Source of the DNA: Lachnospiraceae bacterium
GTDB lineage: Bacteria; Bacillota; Clostridia; Lachnospirales; Lachnospiraceae
Assembly (NCBI GenBank): GCA_011959285.1
Contig: BLLW01000001.1
Span: 1-64,000 of the forward strand
Length of the DNA stretch: 64,000 bases
Direction of reading: 5' to 3'
Below the pieces are notes generated by a model. The model saw only the letters and a list, made by a program, of their open reading frames with translations, was not told the DNA's origin and searched no databases. The translations under genes and the position numbers were made by a program. Positions 8,894 through 18,603 of the stretch are shown here, piece by piece. Numbering within the stretch: the first letter of the stretch is position 1; the number at the start of each line of letters is the position of its first letter.

Positions 8894-9676
8894 ATGAAAG
8901 AGCAAAGGAACAAAGACGGATGTCAAGTTAAGCAGAAATTAAAACTGCCGAATGTGACGCTGGCGGCAATGACCAGCGTAAAGGTGTATGAGACGATCAA
9001 GGCGCTGGAATACAGTATGCAGGGGATAGAGTTTGGAGAAGTGGTTCTGATTACCCACAGAAAGCCGTTCATGCTGCCGGACACCATTACCTACAGGCAC
9101 ACGTCAAAGCTTACCGATATCGACTGTTTCAACTATAAAATGGTGTATGAACTGGGGGATTACATTCATACGGATTATGTTCTTTTAATCCATTATGATG
9201 GGTTTGTGATCCATCCGGAAAAATGGCAGGATGCCTTTCTTCAATATGACTATATCGGTTCTCCATGGCCTATCCCTAAGCCTGGGACGCAGCATTGCTA
9301 TCATGATATACACGGGAACCTTTGCAGGGTTGGAAACAGCGTTTCCCTGCGCAGCAAAAAATTGCTGGATTTCCCTAGGAAAGCCGGGCTTGTGTGGGAA
9401 AAGGATGAGGATGGGTTTTATAATGAGGATATTTTCTTGTGTTGTATGAACAAGCACAGGATAGAAGGAGCAGGAATGAAGATTGCGCCCGTTGAAGTGG
9501 CGAAGTACTTTGGACACGAGCATCCCGTGCCGGAAACGTTGGATGTGGATGCGCCTTTTGCTTTTCATAAATGGTGGGGGCGCAATGAGGGGTATCCGAG
9601 ATTTGAGAACCCATGGACCAGAAGGTGGATGAAAATAAAAGCGCTGATCAGACCGCTGCTGTTCTGGAGGAATTGA
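8894..9676 (+). CDS. DUF5672 family protein, probable glycosyltransferase
   Basis: A 260-residue protein resembling DUF5672 proteins, which are glycosyltransferase-like and found in glycan loci: LPNVTLAAMTSVKVYETIKA, HTDYVLLIHYDGFVIHP, YIGSPWP, VGNSVSLRSKKLL, EDIFLCC, and HKWWGRN. LIHYDGF probably provides the acidic metal-binding site of a GT-A fold. It starts one base after the previous stop. The ribosome site is weak (GAAGGA about 14 bases upstream), so translational coupling is likely. Substrate unknown. Confidence 0.75.
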   Translation: MKEQRNKDGCQVKQKLKLPNVTLAAMTSVKVYETIKALEYSMQGIEFGEVVLITHRKPFMLPDTITYRHTSKLTDIDCFNYKMVYELGDYIHTDYVLLIHYDGFVIHPEKWQDAFLQYDYIGSPWPIPKPGTQHCYHDIHGNLCRVGNSVSLRSKKLLDFPRKAGLVWEKDEDGFYNEDIFLCCMNKHRIEGAGMKIAPVEVAKYFGHEHPVPETLDVDAPFAFHKWWGRNEGYPRFENPWTRRWMKIKALIRPLLFWRN

Positions 9677-9694
9677 TTTTTGGAAGGTAGAGCG

Positions 9695-10639
9695 ATGGTA
9701 TATGATTGTATTCCGTTTTTTAATGAACTTGATATCTTAAAGCTAAGGCTAAACATTTTAAACCCAGTGGTGGATAAGTTTATCATTGAAGAGGCGACGG
9801 TTACCTTTTCGGGAGAACCCAAGGAACTGTGTTTTGAAAAGAACAAAGCGTTATTTAAGGAGTTCCTTCCTAAAATAGAATATATCGTGGTGGATGATTC
9901 ACCTATGGACGTCACCACTCATCTTCGGGACAAGTTTCAGAAAAACGCGCTGGCGCGCGGGCTTTCTGAGGCATCGGAAGAGGATGTGATTATTTTAAGC
10001 GATGTGGATGAGATACCCAATCCGGATGCGCTAAGGAAGATTATCACAGAATTTGATAAGGATAAGATATATCATTTTGCCCAGAGAATGTTTTACTGTT
10101 TCCTCAACATGGAGGAGGTTTCAGGGAGCCTGCTTTCAATTACGGGAGAATTTCCGAAGGTTGAGCGGAAGATGTGGCTAGGTACCAAGGTGTTTGGCAA
10201 AAAGAGCATCCCTGCTAATGGAATCATAGAGCTTAGGGAAGCACCTACCACTGCGCCCAATGCGGTGCGGGTGGCGGATGGAGGCTGGCACTTCGGTTAC
10301 ATGGGAAGCCGGCAGGAGAGCGATGTTTCCAAGAGAATCGGAACCAAGGTGGTGGCGGCTGCCCATCAGGAGTACAACAATCAGGATATTCTGGCGGAAG
10401 CCAGGGACAGGCTGATTTTAGGGCAGGATATGTTCGGCAGACAGGCAAGGTTCGAGCGGGTGGAGGTGGATGAAAGTTATCCCAAGTATCTTTTAGAACA
10501 CATAGGGGAATATCGGCATCTGATTATGCCTCCGGTAAGCAGAGGGAGACAGGTTTATACAAAAGTATCGATGAAGGTGAAGCGGTTTTTTAGGAAGGCA
10601 GTAAGGAAATTGAAACGTCTGGCAGGCAGCAGAGGATAA
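9695..10639 (+). CDS. GT17-like N-acetylglucosaminyltransferase family protein
   Basis: A 314-residue protein that begins MVYDCIPFFNELDILKLRL and continues with EEATVTFSGEPKEL and DVIILSDVDEIPNPDAL. These are features of family GT17, whose eukaryotic members are beta-1,4-mannosyl-glycoprotein GlcNAc transferases. LSDVDE supplies the DxD-type motif. Bacterial members occur in polysaccharide loci; the sugar cannot be inferred firmly. A TTG at 9680 extends the frame, but ATG 9695 has GGAAGG seven bases upstream and starts on the conserved block. The C-terminus is strongly basic, suggesting membrane contact. Confidence 0.85.
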   Translation: MVYDCIPFFNELDILKLRLNILNPVVDKFIIEEATVTFSGEPKELCFEKNKALFKEFLPKIEYIVVDDSPMDVTTHLRDKFQKNALARGLSEASEEDVIILSDVDEIPNPDALRKIITEFDKDKIYHFAQRMFYCFLNMEEVSGSLLSITGEFPKVERKMWLGTKVFGKKSIPANGIIELREAPTTAPNAVRVADGGWHFGYMGSRQESDVSKRIGTKVVAAAHQEYNNQDILAEARDRLILGQDMFGRQARFERVEVDESYPKYLLEHIGEYRHLIMPPVSRGRQVYTKVSMKVKRFFRKAVRKLKRLAGSRG

Positions 10640-10644
10640 AGCAG

Positions 10645-11826
10645 ATGAATAAGGATAAGGCAGGAAAGCTCATCTTTTTTACAGCCCTTACAATTGAATT
10701 GTTAATATTGCTTGTGGACAAAAGCGTAATCACGAATCCCATAGAGGGAAGGCTTTTTCAGATTACATTTCTTTTGTTTGCGATAAAGATATGTATGACC
10801 CAGTATACAAAGGGAGAATGGGGAGTAATCGTCCTCTTTGAGCTGCTGGGGGTAATTTCTTATCTGGTAACGGGACGGAATGAGATCATTCGTATTGTGA
10901 CCATGATTGCAGCGTGCAGAAATATGAATGGAAGGGCAGTTTTTGCTTATATTTTTAAAGTGGTTCTTGGCGGGAGTATACTGTTGGTTCTTTTGTCTCT
11001 CACCGGAATTTTGGGAGCGGTAAGTATAACGGATGTTTTCAGGGAGGATATAGTAGAGACACGGTATTGTTTTGGCATGGGGCATCCCAATGCCTTTCAT
11101 TGTATAGTTTTTATGTTGGTATTATTGTTTTTATATTTATATGGAAGCAGTATGAAAAAATATTGGTTTGCAGTTTTGTTTGTGATGAATGCAGGGATAT
11201 TTTTTCTTACGGGATCTAAAACGGGGATGATGATGACGGCGTTTGCGATTGTATTTGCCGCGGCGCTAAGGTTAAGTCCCAGACTTCGGACAGCACCGCT
11301 TATTTATGGAGGAACTGCAGTACTGCTTTTGATTTGTACAGGAATTGCATGGATTGCAGCGGCTTTCAGCAGGGAAGTGCCGTATCACGAGGCGGTATGG
11401 CAGCTGGACAGACTGCTTTCTCACAGAATCGTTAATTTATATTATGATTCCGCATCACATGCAGGCACGCTTTCCACATGGACGCTGTTTGGAGTGGCGG
11501 AGAATGAGTACTACTTTGATTTGGGATGGGTCAGACTATTTTATTGGTATGGCATGATACCTGCATTTATTTATATAGTGGTTCTGATGCTGTTGATTAA
11601 GGAGTTATATAAGCAGAGAGAATATATGGGTATTATGGTGCTTGCCTCGTTATTTATTTATACACTGATGGAGGCGCATATTGTTTCCGTATACCTTGCC
11701 CGGGATTATACATTGTTTTTGATTGGAATGTACTTTGGATCCATGTTTCATGTTGATAAAGGAAAAAAAGGGTATTTCTGGCAGGTTCCTGAAATGCTTT
11801 TTAAGAGAGCGGGTGATGTTGGATGA
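10645..11826 (+). CDS. Wzy-like O-antigen/capsule polymerase, copy 1
   Basis: A 393-residue polytopic protein with about ten hydrophobic segments and a large loop between residues about 240 and 290. The block CFGMGHPNAFHC in the middle is typical of Wzy/O-antigen ligase-like proteins of Firmicutes. Such proteins join lipid-linked repeat units on the outer face of the membrane. Its stop overlaps the next start (ATGA). A second protein of this type lies at 23750, with the related YAHPNVLH block. Confidence 0.75.
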   Translation: MNKDKAGKLIFFTALTIELLILLVDKSVITNPIEGRLFQITFLLFAIKICMTQYTKGEWGVIVLFELLGVISYLVTGRNEIIRIVTMIAACRNMNGRAVFAYIFKVVLGGSILLVLLSLTGILGAVSITDVFREDIVETRYCFGMGHPNAFHCIVFMLVLLFLYLYGSSMKKYWFAVLFVMNAGIFFLTGSKTGMMMTAFAIVFAAALRLSPRLRTAPLIYGGTAVLLLICTGIAWIAAAFSREVPYHEAVWQLDRLLSHRIVNLYYDSASHAGTLSTWTLFGVAENEYYFDLGWVRLFYWYGMIPAFIYIVVLMLLIKELYKQREYMGIMVLASLFIYTLMEAHIVSVYLARDYTLFLIGMYFGSMFHVDKGKKGYFWQVPEMLFKRAGDVG

Positions 11827-13232
11827 ACCGTAAGAATAAAGTGATTGAAACTTATGGACTTTGGTTTATTGATTTGCTTGGCATTGTGGCTTCATTTCTC
11901 TTGTCTACTTATATCCGTTTTGGTAATTTCCGTGATATGGGGGATAAGGAGATCCATTTCCAGGTATGCCTTGCCTTTTTGCTGTTCTGCACGATTTATA
12001 GCTTTTTTCTTGATTGGAACAGAAATTTTTTCCGCAGGAATATCTGGAAGGAGGCAGTGGCAGTTCTGCAGTATAATGCGTATATGTTCCTGATTGTTGA
12101 AGGAATCATGTACTTTTTAAAGTGGGCAGATGTATTTTCGCGTCTGACGATGATTTACTTTGTGATTATAAATACATTGTTTACGCTTTTCCTGCACTGC
12201 GGATTTAAGAAGATTCTCAGGATGAGCTTTTCTTCCGATAAGAGCATCATTAAAGTCATGATCATTACGGAAAGCAGCCTGATTGAAGAAACGGTTCAAA
12301 GGCTGAAGGAGGAACTGGGGATCAACTATCAGATCGTGTCTCTTGGATGTATAGGAGAAAGGTATCATGGGGAGCGCTATGACGGCATACCTGTGGTGGC
12401 ACAGCAGGAAATCATTCATGCGGCAACCACCATGCCATTAGATGAGGTATTTATCAGTGCGCCTTCCATTGCACAGAACAATGTGGAATATCTTCTCCAT
12501 GGCTTCAGGGAAATGGGGGTAGACTGCCATTACAATTTGGAAGTGCCCGGAATGAGCGGCGAAAGAGGAAGGATAGAAAATTTCGGCGATTACACGGTGG
12601 TCACATACACTAGATTCCAGAGCAGCTATAAGAGAATCGTGATCAAGCGGGTAATCGACATCGCCGGAGGATTTGTAGGAATGATCATCACGGCGTTGTT
12701 CTTTCCTTTTGTGGCACTGGCAATTAAGCTGGATTCGCCCGGTCCGATCCTGTTTTCCCAGACCCGCATTGGAAGGAACGGAAGACGGTTCAAAATCTAT
12801 AAATTCCGCTCCATGTATCTGGATGCAGAGGAACGGAAGAAAGAGCTGGAAAAGCAGAACGAGATTCAGGGGCTTATGTTCAAGATGGAAAACGATCCCC
12901 GTATTACGAAGGTGGGAAAATTCATCAGGAAAACAAGCATCGATGAACTGCCCCAGTTTTATAATGTGGTGAAGGGAGACATGAGCCTAGTTGGGACAAG
13001 ACCGCCCACAGAGGATGAATTTGAAAAGTATAATCAGTATTATCGCAGGCGGATCAGCATGACGCCGGGGCTTACCGGACTGTGGCAGGTCAGCGGGCGC
13101 AGCGAGATAGAGGATTTTGACGATGTGGTGAAGTATGATTTGAAATATATTGACAGTTGGTCGCTGCTCCTAGACTTCAAGATTTTGCTGCAGACGATTA
13201 AAGTGGTATTTACCGGAAAAGGATCAAAATGA
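11823..13232 (+). CDS. Polyprenyl glycosylphosphotransferase (initiating enzyme)
   Basis: A 469-residue WbaP/CpsE-type protein. The N-terminal half has about four membrane segments and a CoA-binding-like domain (about 145-235). The C-terminal half is the bacterial sugar transferase domain: KRVIDIAGGFVGM, LDSPGPILFSQTRIGRNG, FKIYKFRSMYLDAE, KTSIDELPQFYNVVKGDMSLVGTRPP and GLWQVSGRSEIEDFDD. It transfers a sugar-1-phosphate to undecaprenyl phosphate to start the repeat unit. It is the only initiating enzyme of this type in the window. Overlaps on both sides (ATGA) indicate coupling with the polymerase and an acyltransferase. Confidence 0.95.
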   Translation: MNRKNKVIETYGLWFIDLLGIVASFLLSTYIRFGNFRDMGDKEIHFQVCLAFLLFCTIYSFFLDWNRNFFRRNIWKEAVAVLQYNAYMFLIVEGIMYFLKWADVFSRLTMIYFVIINTLFTLFLHCGFKKILRMSFSSDKSIIKVMIITESSLIEETVQRLKEELGINYQIVSLGCIGERYHGERYDGIPVVAQQEIIHAATTMPLDEVFISAPSIAQNNVEYLLHGFREMGVDCHYNLEVPGMSGERGRIENFGDYTVVTYTRFQSSYKRIVIKRVIDIAGGFVGMIITALFFPFVALAIKLDSPGPILFSQTRIGRNGRRFKIYKFRSMYLDAEERKKELEKQNEIQGLMFKMENDPRITKVGKFIRKTSIDELPQFYNVVKGDMSLVGTRPPTEDEFEKYNQYYRRRISMTPGLTGLWQVSGRSEIEDFDDVVKYDLKYIDSWSLLLDFKILLQTIKVVFTGKGSK

Positions 13233-14248
13233 GTCAGAAGAAAAAGAGTTATCTTGAACTGATACGCATCATTGCCGTATTGTTGGTTATCTTTAATCAT
13301 ACAGACGGCTTTGTATATTATACAGTGCCAGGCAATATCCTTACCCATGTGTACTCGCTGGTGCTGGCAATCATCTGCAGAATGGCAGTGCCTTTGTTTT
13401 TTATGGTCTCAGGAGCGCTGCTTCTTGGAAAAGAAGAAAGTCTTTCGGAATTGTTCCAAAAAAGGATTGCCAGAATGCTTATTGTATTGACGGTGGTTTC
13501 CGCATTCTATTATCTATTCGATGTGGGAACAGGGAGAATAGACCATCCTGGGGCAGGGGATTTTATTTACAGACTGTTGACGAATGGAATCAGGGATTCT
13601 TTTTGGTTTTTGTACGCTTATGTGGGCGTATTACTATTGCTTCCCTTTTTTCGGAAGATAGCGCCGTTTCTGGATAAGAAGCTTATACTTTATTTGATCG
13701 CATTGCGCGTATTGACGGATTTGCTTGTGCCCGCGCTCAGCTTAGGGGTGGAAGTGAATGTTGCCTTTGATTTTGGATTTGTTGGTGATTACTATTACTT
13801 TATGCTGCTGGGATACTTTTTGGACAAGGAAAGACAGGAGCGTACAGGAAAGGGGAAATTGCTTTTCGTCTGGCTCTTGCTGATTGGCTTAAGCGGGGGG
13901 CTTACTTACGGCATCAAGGGAATCAGCGGATCTTATCATGCAATATCGCTCGATATGCTGGTGTTTTTGTCTGCACCGGTCACCTTTGCCATCATAAAAA
14001 GATGGATGGACCGCGCAGTGAAAAGGGAATGGGCAGAAAAGTGGATTCTTGCAGTTGGAAGCTGTACATTCGGGATTTATTTGTTTGACAATCTCTTAAG
14101 GAGGCTGTTCCTCCCGGTTTATATGTTCCTGTCAGAAAAGACGGCTGGCATTCTTGCCAACAGCGCATATGTAGTTCTTACCTTTCTGGGAGGTCTGGCA
14201 ATCACGTGGGTATTGAAGAAAATACCGGTTATCAGGAAATACTTGTAG
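13229..14248 (+). CDS. Acyltransferase family 3 membrane protein, copy 1
   Basis: A 339-residue protein with about ten membrane segments and the acyltransferase-3 signature near the N-terminus (YLELIRIIAVLLVIFNHTDG, with Arg and His in the first helix). The family O-acetylates or otherwise acylates extracytoplasmic glycans. It overlaps the initiating transferase gene by 4 bases. A second family member is at 27221, so at least two acyl decorations are possible. Confidence 0.85.
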   Translation: MSQKKKSYLELIRIIAVLLVIFNHTDGFVYYTVPGNILTHVYSLVLAIICRMAVPLFFMVSGALLLGKEESLSELFQKRIARMLIVLTVVSAFYYLFDVGTGRIDHPGAGDFIYRLLTNGIRDSFWFLYAYVGVLLLLPFFRKIAPFLDKKLILYLIALRVLTDLLVPALSLGVEVNVAFDFGFVGDYYYFMLLGYFLDKERQERTGKGKLLFVWLLLIGLSGGLTYGIKGISGSYHAISLDMLVFLSAPVTFAIIKRWMDRAVKREWAEKWILAVGSCTFGIYLFDNLLRRLFLPVYMFLSEKTAGILANSAYVVLTFLGGLAITWVLKKIPVIRKYL

Positions 14249-14281
14249 GCAATGCAGGAAAAGAGCGAAGGATGGAAAAGA

Positions 14282-15322
14282 ATGCGCATATTGATGATAG
14301 GACCGGATCGAAGTGTGCACGGAGGCATTTCCGGTGTGGTGAACAATTATTATAAGGCAGGGCTTGATAGGAAGGTTGAACTGTGTTATATAGGCACTAT
14401 GGTGGAAGGTTCAAAATTCCGCAAACTGGCACAGGCGGCGGGAGCATATGTTAAATTTTTGTTAAAGCTTCCGGGGTATGAAATCGTACATGTCAATATA
14501 GCTTCTGATGCAAGTTATCTTCGCAAATCCGTTTTCATAGAGACGGCGAAGGCTTTTCATAAAAAAATCGTGATTCACCAGCACGGCGGTGATTTTGAAG
14601 GGTTTTACAATCACCAGCTGGGAGCGCGGGGCAGGAAAAGGGTAAAAAGGGTGCTTTCCATGGGAGATGCATTTCTGGTGCTTGCGCCGCCCTTTCAGGA
14701 TTTCTTCGGCAGAATCACGGGAAGGAACGACATCACGGTATTTCCGGATGCGATACAGATTCCGCCGCTTGCGCCGAAAACGTATGGTCAGCATAAACTA
14801 TTGTTTCTCGGAAGGATATGCAAGGCAAAAGGAATAGAAGAATTGCTTCAAGTCATGCCGCTTTTGAAAGAAAAATATTCGGATATCAAGTTGTATCTGG
14901 GAGGTATTTTTGAAGAGCAGGAATTACAGAAAAGGGTGGAGCAATTATCAGACCTGGTGGAATGGATTGGATGGGTCAGCGGGGAAGAAAAAGAAATTTA
15001 TCTGAAGAAATGTGATATTTTTGTCCTGCCCTCTTATTTTGAGGGGCAGTCCGTATCCATTTTGGAGGCGATGGCGCATTCCTGCACGGTAGTCGCATCC
15101 AGAACCGGGGGGATTCCTCAGATGATCAGAGAAGGAGAAACCGGAATACTGGTCGAGCCTAAGAGTGCAGAATCTTTGAAGCAGGGGCTTGAAAGTGCAT
15201 TGGCAGACAGGGAATTGTGCGAAGAACTTGGCAAAGCTGCCAGAAGGAAAGTGGAAAAAGAATTTTCCATGGAAAAGAATGTTGAGCAGCTGATGAAAAT
15301 CTATGAAGGACTCTTGAGGTAA
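14282..15322 (+). CDS. GT4 family glycosyltransferase
   Basis: A 346-residue GT-B enzyme: MRILMIGPDRSVHGGISGVV at the N-terminus, HQHGGDFEGF, LFLGRICKAKGIEELL at the start of the donor domain, and LPSYFEGQSVSILEAMAHSC with the family EX7E-type site. The frame extends to ATG 14252, but ATG 14282 has AAGGA at good spacing and starts on the conserved block. The neighbours are glycan genes on both sides. Sugar unknown. Confidence 0.9.
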   Translation: MRILMIGPDRSVHGGISGVVNNYYKAGLDRKVELCYIGTMVEGSKFRKLAQAAGAYVKFLLKLPGYEIVHVNIASDASYLRKSVFIETAKAFHKKIVIHQHGGDFEGFYNHQLGARGRKRVKRVLSMGDAFLVLAPPFQDFFGRITGRNDITVFPDAIQIPPLAPKTYGQHKLLFLGRICKAKGIEELLQVMPLLKEKYSDIKLYLGGIFEEQELQKRVEQLSDLVEWIGWVSGEEKEIYLKKCDIFVLPSYFEGQSVSILEAMAHSCTVVASRTGGIPQMIREGETGILVEPKSAESLKQGLESALADRELCEELGKAARRKVEKEFSMEKNVEQLMKIYEGLLR

Positions 15323-15328
15323 AAGGAA

Positions 15329-16363
15329 ATGAAGGATTATAAAATCAGTATCATCGTTCCCGTTTATAATGCAGAGAAGTATTTAAAAAAATGTGTAGAT
15401 TCCCTGCTTGACCAGACATACCGCAATCTGGAAATACTGCTTATAGATGATGGATCTAAAGATGCAGGAGGAAAGATTTGCGATGGGTATGCAAAGAAGG
15501 ACGCAAGGATTCGTACTGTGCATAAGGAAAACGGCGGATTGGTTTCCGCATGGAAAAAGGGCGTTGAGGTAAGCTCTGGGCAGTATCTGGGATTTGTGGA
15601 CAGTGATGACTGGGTGGATCCTGATATGGTTGAAGAGATGGCGGAGCATCTGACCGGCGGGGAATGGGAGATTGTGGCAAGCGATTATGTGCTGGAAAGA
15701 GATGACGGCAGTAAAAGGTTTGTATGGCAGGAGCTGCCGCCAGGAGAGTATCTGGAGAGAGAGATGAAAGAGACGGTGGTCCCCAATCTCCTTGGCAGGG
15801 AAAACAGATATGTGGCCATGTCCAGATGTATGAAGCTGATTTCCAGGACTTTGATTGAAGAAAACCAAAAATACAGCGATCCAGCAATCGTTGTGGGGGA
15901 AGACAGCACGATTATGCTGCCAGCCCTAATTGATTGTAAACGCCTTTTTGTGATGGATCACAAAGCGTATTACCATTATCGCTATATTAAGGAATCCATG
16001 GTGCATAAATCAGACAGCAGGCTGTATGGAAATATACAAATGCTGGTAAAGAGAGTGCAGCAGATTGTAAAGGATAAATTCAGCGGAGAGGAACAGTCGC
16101 AGCGATTAAAGCAGGTAGATCAGGAAGCGGTATTTTGGATGATGCTGGTTTTGAAAAATGAAGCGAGAGGAAATAAGAAAGGCTATCGCAGGAATATTTT
16201 AGATATCTGTAACTCTGCAGAAGTACGGAAGCTTATTAAAAATACACCGGTGGATATACGTCAGAACGCAAATAAACTTTTATATCTTGTGATGAAGTAC
16301 CCAAATCATTTGACGGTCAGTCTTCTTCGGGGGGCGATGATCTGGTACTACCGGAAACACTGA
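15329..16363 (+). CDS. GT2 family glycosyltransferase
   Basis: A 344-residue GT-A enzyme with KISIIVPVYNAEKYLKKC, ILLIDDGSKDAGG, KENGGLVSAWKKG and FVDSDDWVDPDMV. LVSAWKKG replaces the usual SxARNxG, a variation seen in part of the family. The C-terminal region (VGEDSTIMLPALID) is typical of capsule and teichoic-type GT2 proteins. AAAAGGAA lies directly upstream of the start. Confidence 0.9.
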   Translation: MKDYKISIIVPVYNAEKYLKKCVDSLLDQTYRNLEILLIDDGSKDAGGKICDGYAKKDARIRTVHKENGGLVSAWKKGVEVSSGQYLGFVDSDDWVDPDMVEEMAEHLTGGEWEIVASDYVLERDDGSKRFVWQELPPGEYLEREMKETVVPNLLGRENRYVAMSRCMKLISRTLIEENQKYSDPAIVVGEDSTIMLPALIDCKRLFVMDHKAYYHYRYIKESMVHKSDSRLYGNIQMLVKRVQQIVKDKFSGEEQSQRLKQVDQEAVFWMMLVLKNEARGNKKGYRRNILDICNSAEVRKLIKNTPVDIRQNANKLLYLVMKYPNHLTVSLLRGAMIWYYRKH

Positions 16364-16401
16364 TTCGTACAGAATATGCAAAGAAGGAAGAAAGGGAAGA
16401 T

Positions 16402-17385
16402 ATGCAGCCTTTGATCAGTGTGATCGTGCCGGTTTACAACGGGCAGGATTATCTTGAAAAATGTATAGGGAGCATCGAGGAACAGACCTATGAAAATCTG
16501 GAGATTATCATCATCAATGATGGTTCTACGGATAATACTGGTCAGATTTGCAAAAAATTGACAGAAACATTTGATAATATCAGGGTGATGGATACGAAAG
16601 ACGTGGGAGTTTCCGCGGCAAGGAATGCTGGGCTTGACAGTGCAGAAGGCGCATTCGTCACCTTTGTGGATGCTGATGACAGATTAAGACCTAAAACACT
16701 GCAGGTTCTGTTTGACTGTATTATGAAGACGGGAAGCGACGCTGCCGGATGCAGTTTTGAAGGATGGGAAAAGGAAGAAGAGTGGGAGACCTTTCTTTCC
16801 AAGCGGTATGCCATCGGAGAACCTGTGAAATATATTCCTTCTGATTATCTGAAGGAGGAAATCTTAAAGGGCAACAGCAGGTGCTGGAGCAAGCTCTATA
16901 GGCGTGCCGCGATAGGGAGCCTGCGCTTCAAAGAAGGACTTACAATAGGGGAGGACATGCTCTTTTTAGTACAATTTCAGTCCCGTATTAGAGGGGTTGC
17001 GGAGACGGCATATCCGGGTTACGGCTACTATCATAATCCGAAGGGAGCAATGAATCGGAAGTTCACAGAGCGTTATATGGATCAGATTATTTGCTGGGAA
17101 CTGGCAAGAGAGGAGATTCTTAAAATAGACGGAACCTTAAATGACCAGGTGACGGCAATCCTGATTATGGGGATTCTTTTGACGGTGGGAAAACTGGCGG
17201 CTCTGTCTGCTAAGGAAAGAAGACAGATGAAAAGGTATGCCCGGATCTGTCATGATAAGCTGAAGAAAGAGATAAAGACAGCAGGGGCATATCAAAGGCT
17301 GTCAGGGGGGTATCGCATAAAAAGCAGGCTATTTTTGTATGTTCCGCAATTATATCTGTTCTTATATCATATGCGGGGAAAATAG
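16402..17385 (+). CDS. GT2 family glycosyltransferase
   Basis: A 327-residue GT-A enzyme with LISVIVPVYNGQDYLEKC, IIINDGSTDNTG, GVSAARNAGLDSAEG and FVDADDRLRPKTL. The later part has WSKLYRRAAIG and IGEDMLFLVQFQ. It is a relative of the two other GT2 genes at 4950 and 15329 but not a recent copy. Sugar unknown. Confidence 0.9.
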   Translation: MQPLISVIVPVYNGQDYLEKCIGSIEEQTYENLEIIIINDGSTDNTGQICKKLTETFDNIRVMDTKDVGVSAARNAGLDSAEGAFVTFVDADDRLRPKTLQVLFDCIMKTGSDAAGCSFEGWEKEEEWETFLSKRYAIGEPVKYIPSDYLKEEILKGNSRCWSKLYRRAAIGSLRFKEGLTIGEDMLFLVQFQSRIRGVAETAYPGYGYYHNPKGAMNRKFTERYMDQIICWELAREEILKIDGTLNDQVTAILIMGILLTVGKLAALSAKERRQMKRYARICHDKLKKEIKTAGAYQRLSGGYRIKSRLFLYVPQLYLFLYHMRGK

Positions 17386-17400
17386 GAGACAGGAGCAGTC

Positions 17401-18603
17401 ATGGAAGAAAAGAAACTTATTATGTATATGCATGCGGGAAGCGGCAATCACGGCTGTGAAGCAATCGTGAACAGCGTCTGCCATATGATAAAGGAAAAGC
17501 CTGTTCTGATTAGTTATTATGGGGAAGAAGATACCAGATATTCCCTGCAGGATTTATGTGAGATACGCAGTGAGCGCAGGTTTGAAAATCACAAGCTGGC
17601 TCATATCCTTTATTATGGGTATCGCAGGCTTTTTGGGGATGAGGAAAGCTTTATCAGATACCGCTATCAGGGGATTTTCAAAGGGAAGGTACCGCCCCTG
17701 GCGATTTCCATTGGAGGGGACAACTATTGTTATGACAATATGCTGAACGATTTAAGGCTTGCAAATGCCGCTTTTAACAGAGTTGGAACGAGGACCATGC
17801 TTCTTGGATGTTCCATCGAGCCGGAGTTGCTTGCAAGGGAGCATATCGTGCAGGATTTGATGCGCTACCACGTCATTATTGCGAGGGAGAGTATCACTTA
17901 TGAGGCACTAAAGAAGATGGCAGAAGAAAGTGGAGAAGGGAACAAGCCTCAAATTTTTCTTTTTCCCGATCCGGCATTTACGCTTTCAGCTAAAGAATTG
18001 CCTCTTCCGAAAAAATTTGCGAAAGACAATACGGTTGGAATCAATGTAAGCCCCATGATTCAGGATAACGAGAAAAGGGCAGGCATCACCATGGAAAACT
18101 ACAGGAGGCTGATTCAATCGATTATCGACCGCACAAATATGCAGATTGCGTTGATTCCTCATGTGGTGTGGGAGCGGAATGACGACAGGAAGCCGATTCA
18201 TGAGTTGTATGAGGCATTTGCCCCCACCGGCAGGGTGGTGGAACTGCCTGACGGTACATGCGAAGAATTGAAGGGATTTATCAGCAGATGCCGTTTTTTT
18301 GTGGGTGCCAGGACCCATGCCACGATTGCCGCTTACTCTACTGAGGTGCCTACATTGGTAGTGGGATATTCGGTGAAGGCAAGGGGAATTGCAAGGGATT
18401 TGTTTGGAGGGGAGGAACATTATGTGCTTCCCGTCCAGAGTCTTCAAAAGAAAGAGGATTTGACAGAAGGCTTTTGGTGGCTTTTAGAGCATGAGGAGGA
18501 AGTAAAGGGAAGACTTAGAGAAATCATGCCATCCTACAAAGAGAGGGCAATTGAGACAGGGAAAGAAGTAGACAGATTATGGGAAGAGTTCAGGCAGCCG
18601 TAA
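17401..18603 (+). CDS. Polysaccharide pyruvyl transferase family protein
   Basis: A 400-residue CsaB/WcaK-like protein: N-terminal MHAGSGNHGCEAIVNSV, SIGGDNYCYDN, then NVSPMIQ, and the C-terminal FISRCRFFVGARTHATIAAY with the conserved Arg-x-His. The family adds ketal-linked pyruvate from phosphoenolpyruvate to sugars of surface polymers; some members have other roles. In this context it would give the glycan negative charge. It overlaps the following flippase gene by 25 bases. Confidence 0.88.
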   Translation: MEEKKLIMYMHAGSGNHGCEAIVNSVCHMIKEKPVLISYYGEEDTRYSLQDLCEIRSERRFENHKLAHILYYGYRRLFGDEESFIRYRYQGIFKGKVPPLAISIGGDNYCYDNMLNDLRLANAAFNRVGTRTMLLGCSIEPELLAREHIVQDLMRYHVIIARESITYEALKKMAEESGEGNKPQIFLFPDPAFTLSAKELPLPKKFAKDNTVGINVSPMIQDNEKRAGITMENYRRLIQSIIDRTNMQIALIPHVVWERNDDRKPIHELYEAFAPTGRVVELPDGTCEELKGFISRCRFFVGARTHATIAAYSTEVPTLVVGYSVKARGIARDLFGGEEHYVLPVQSLQKKEDLTEGFWWLLEHEEEVKGRLREIMPSYKERAIETGKEVDRLWEEFRQP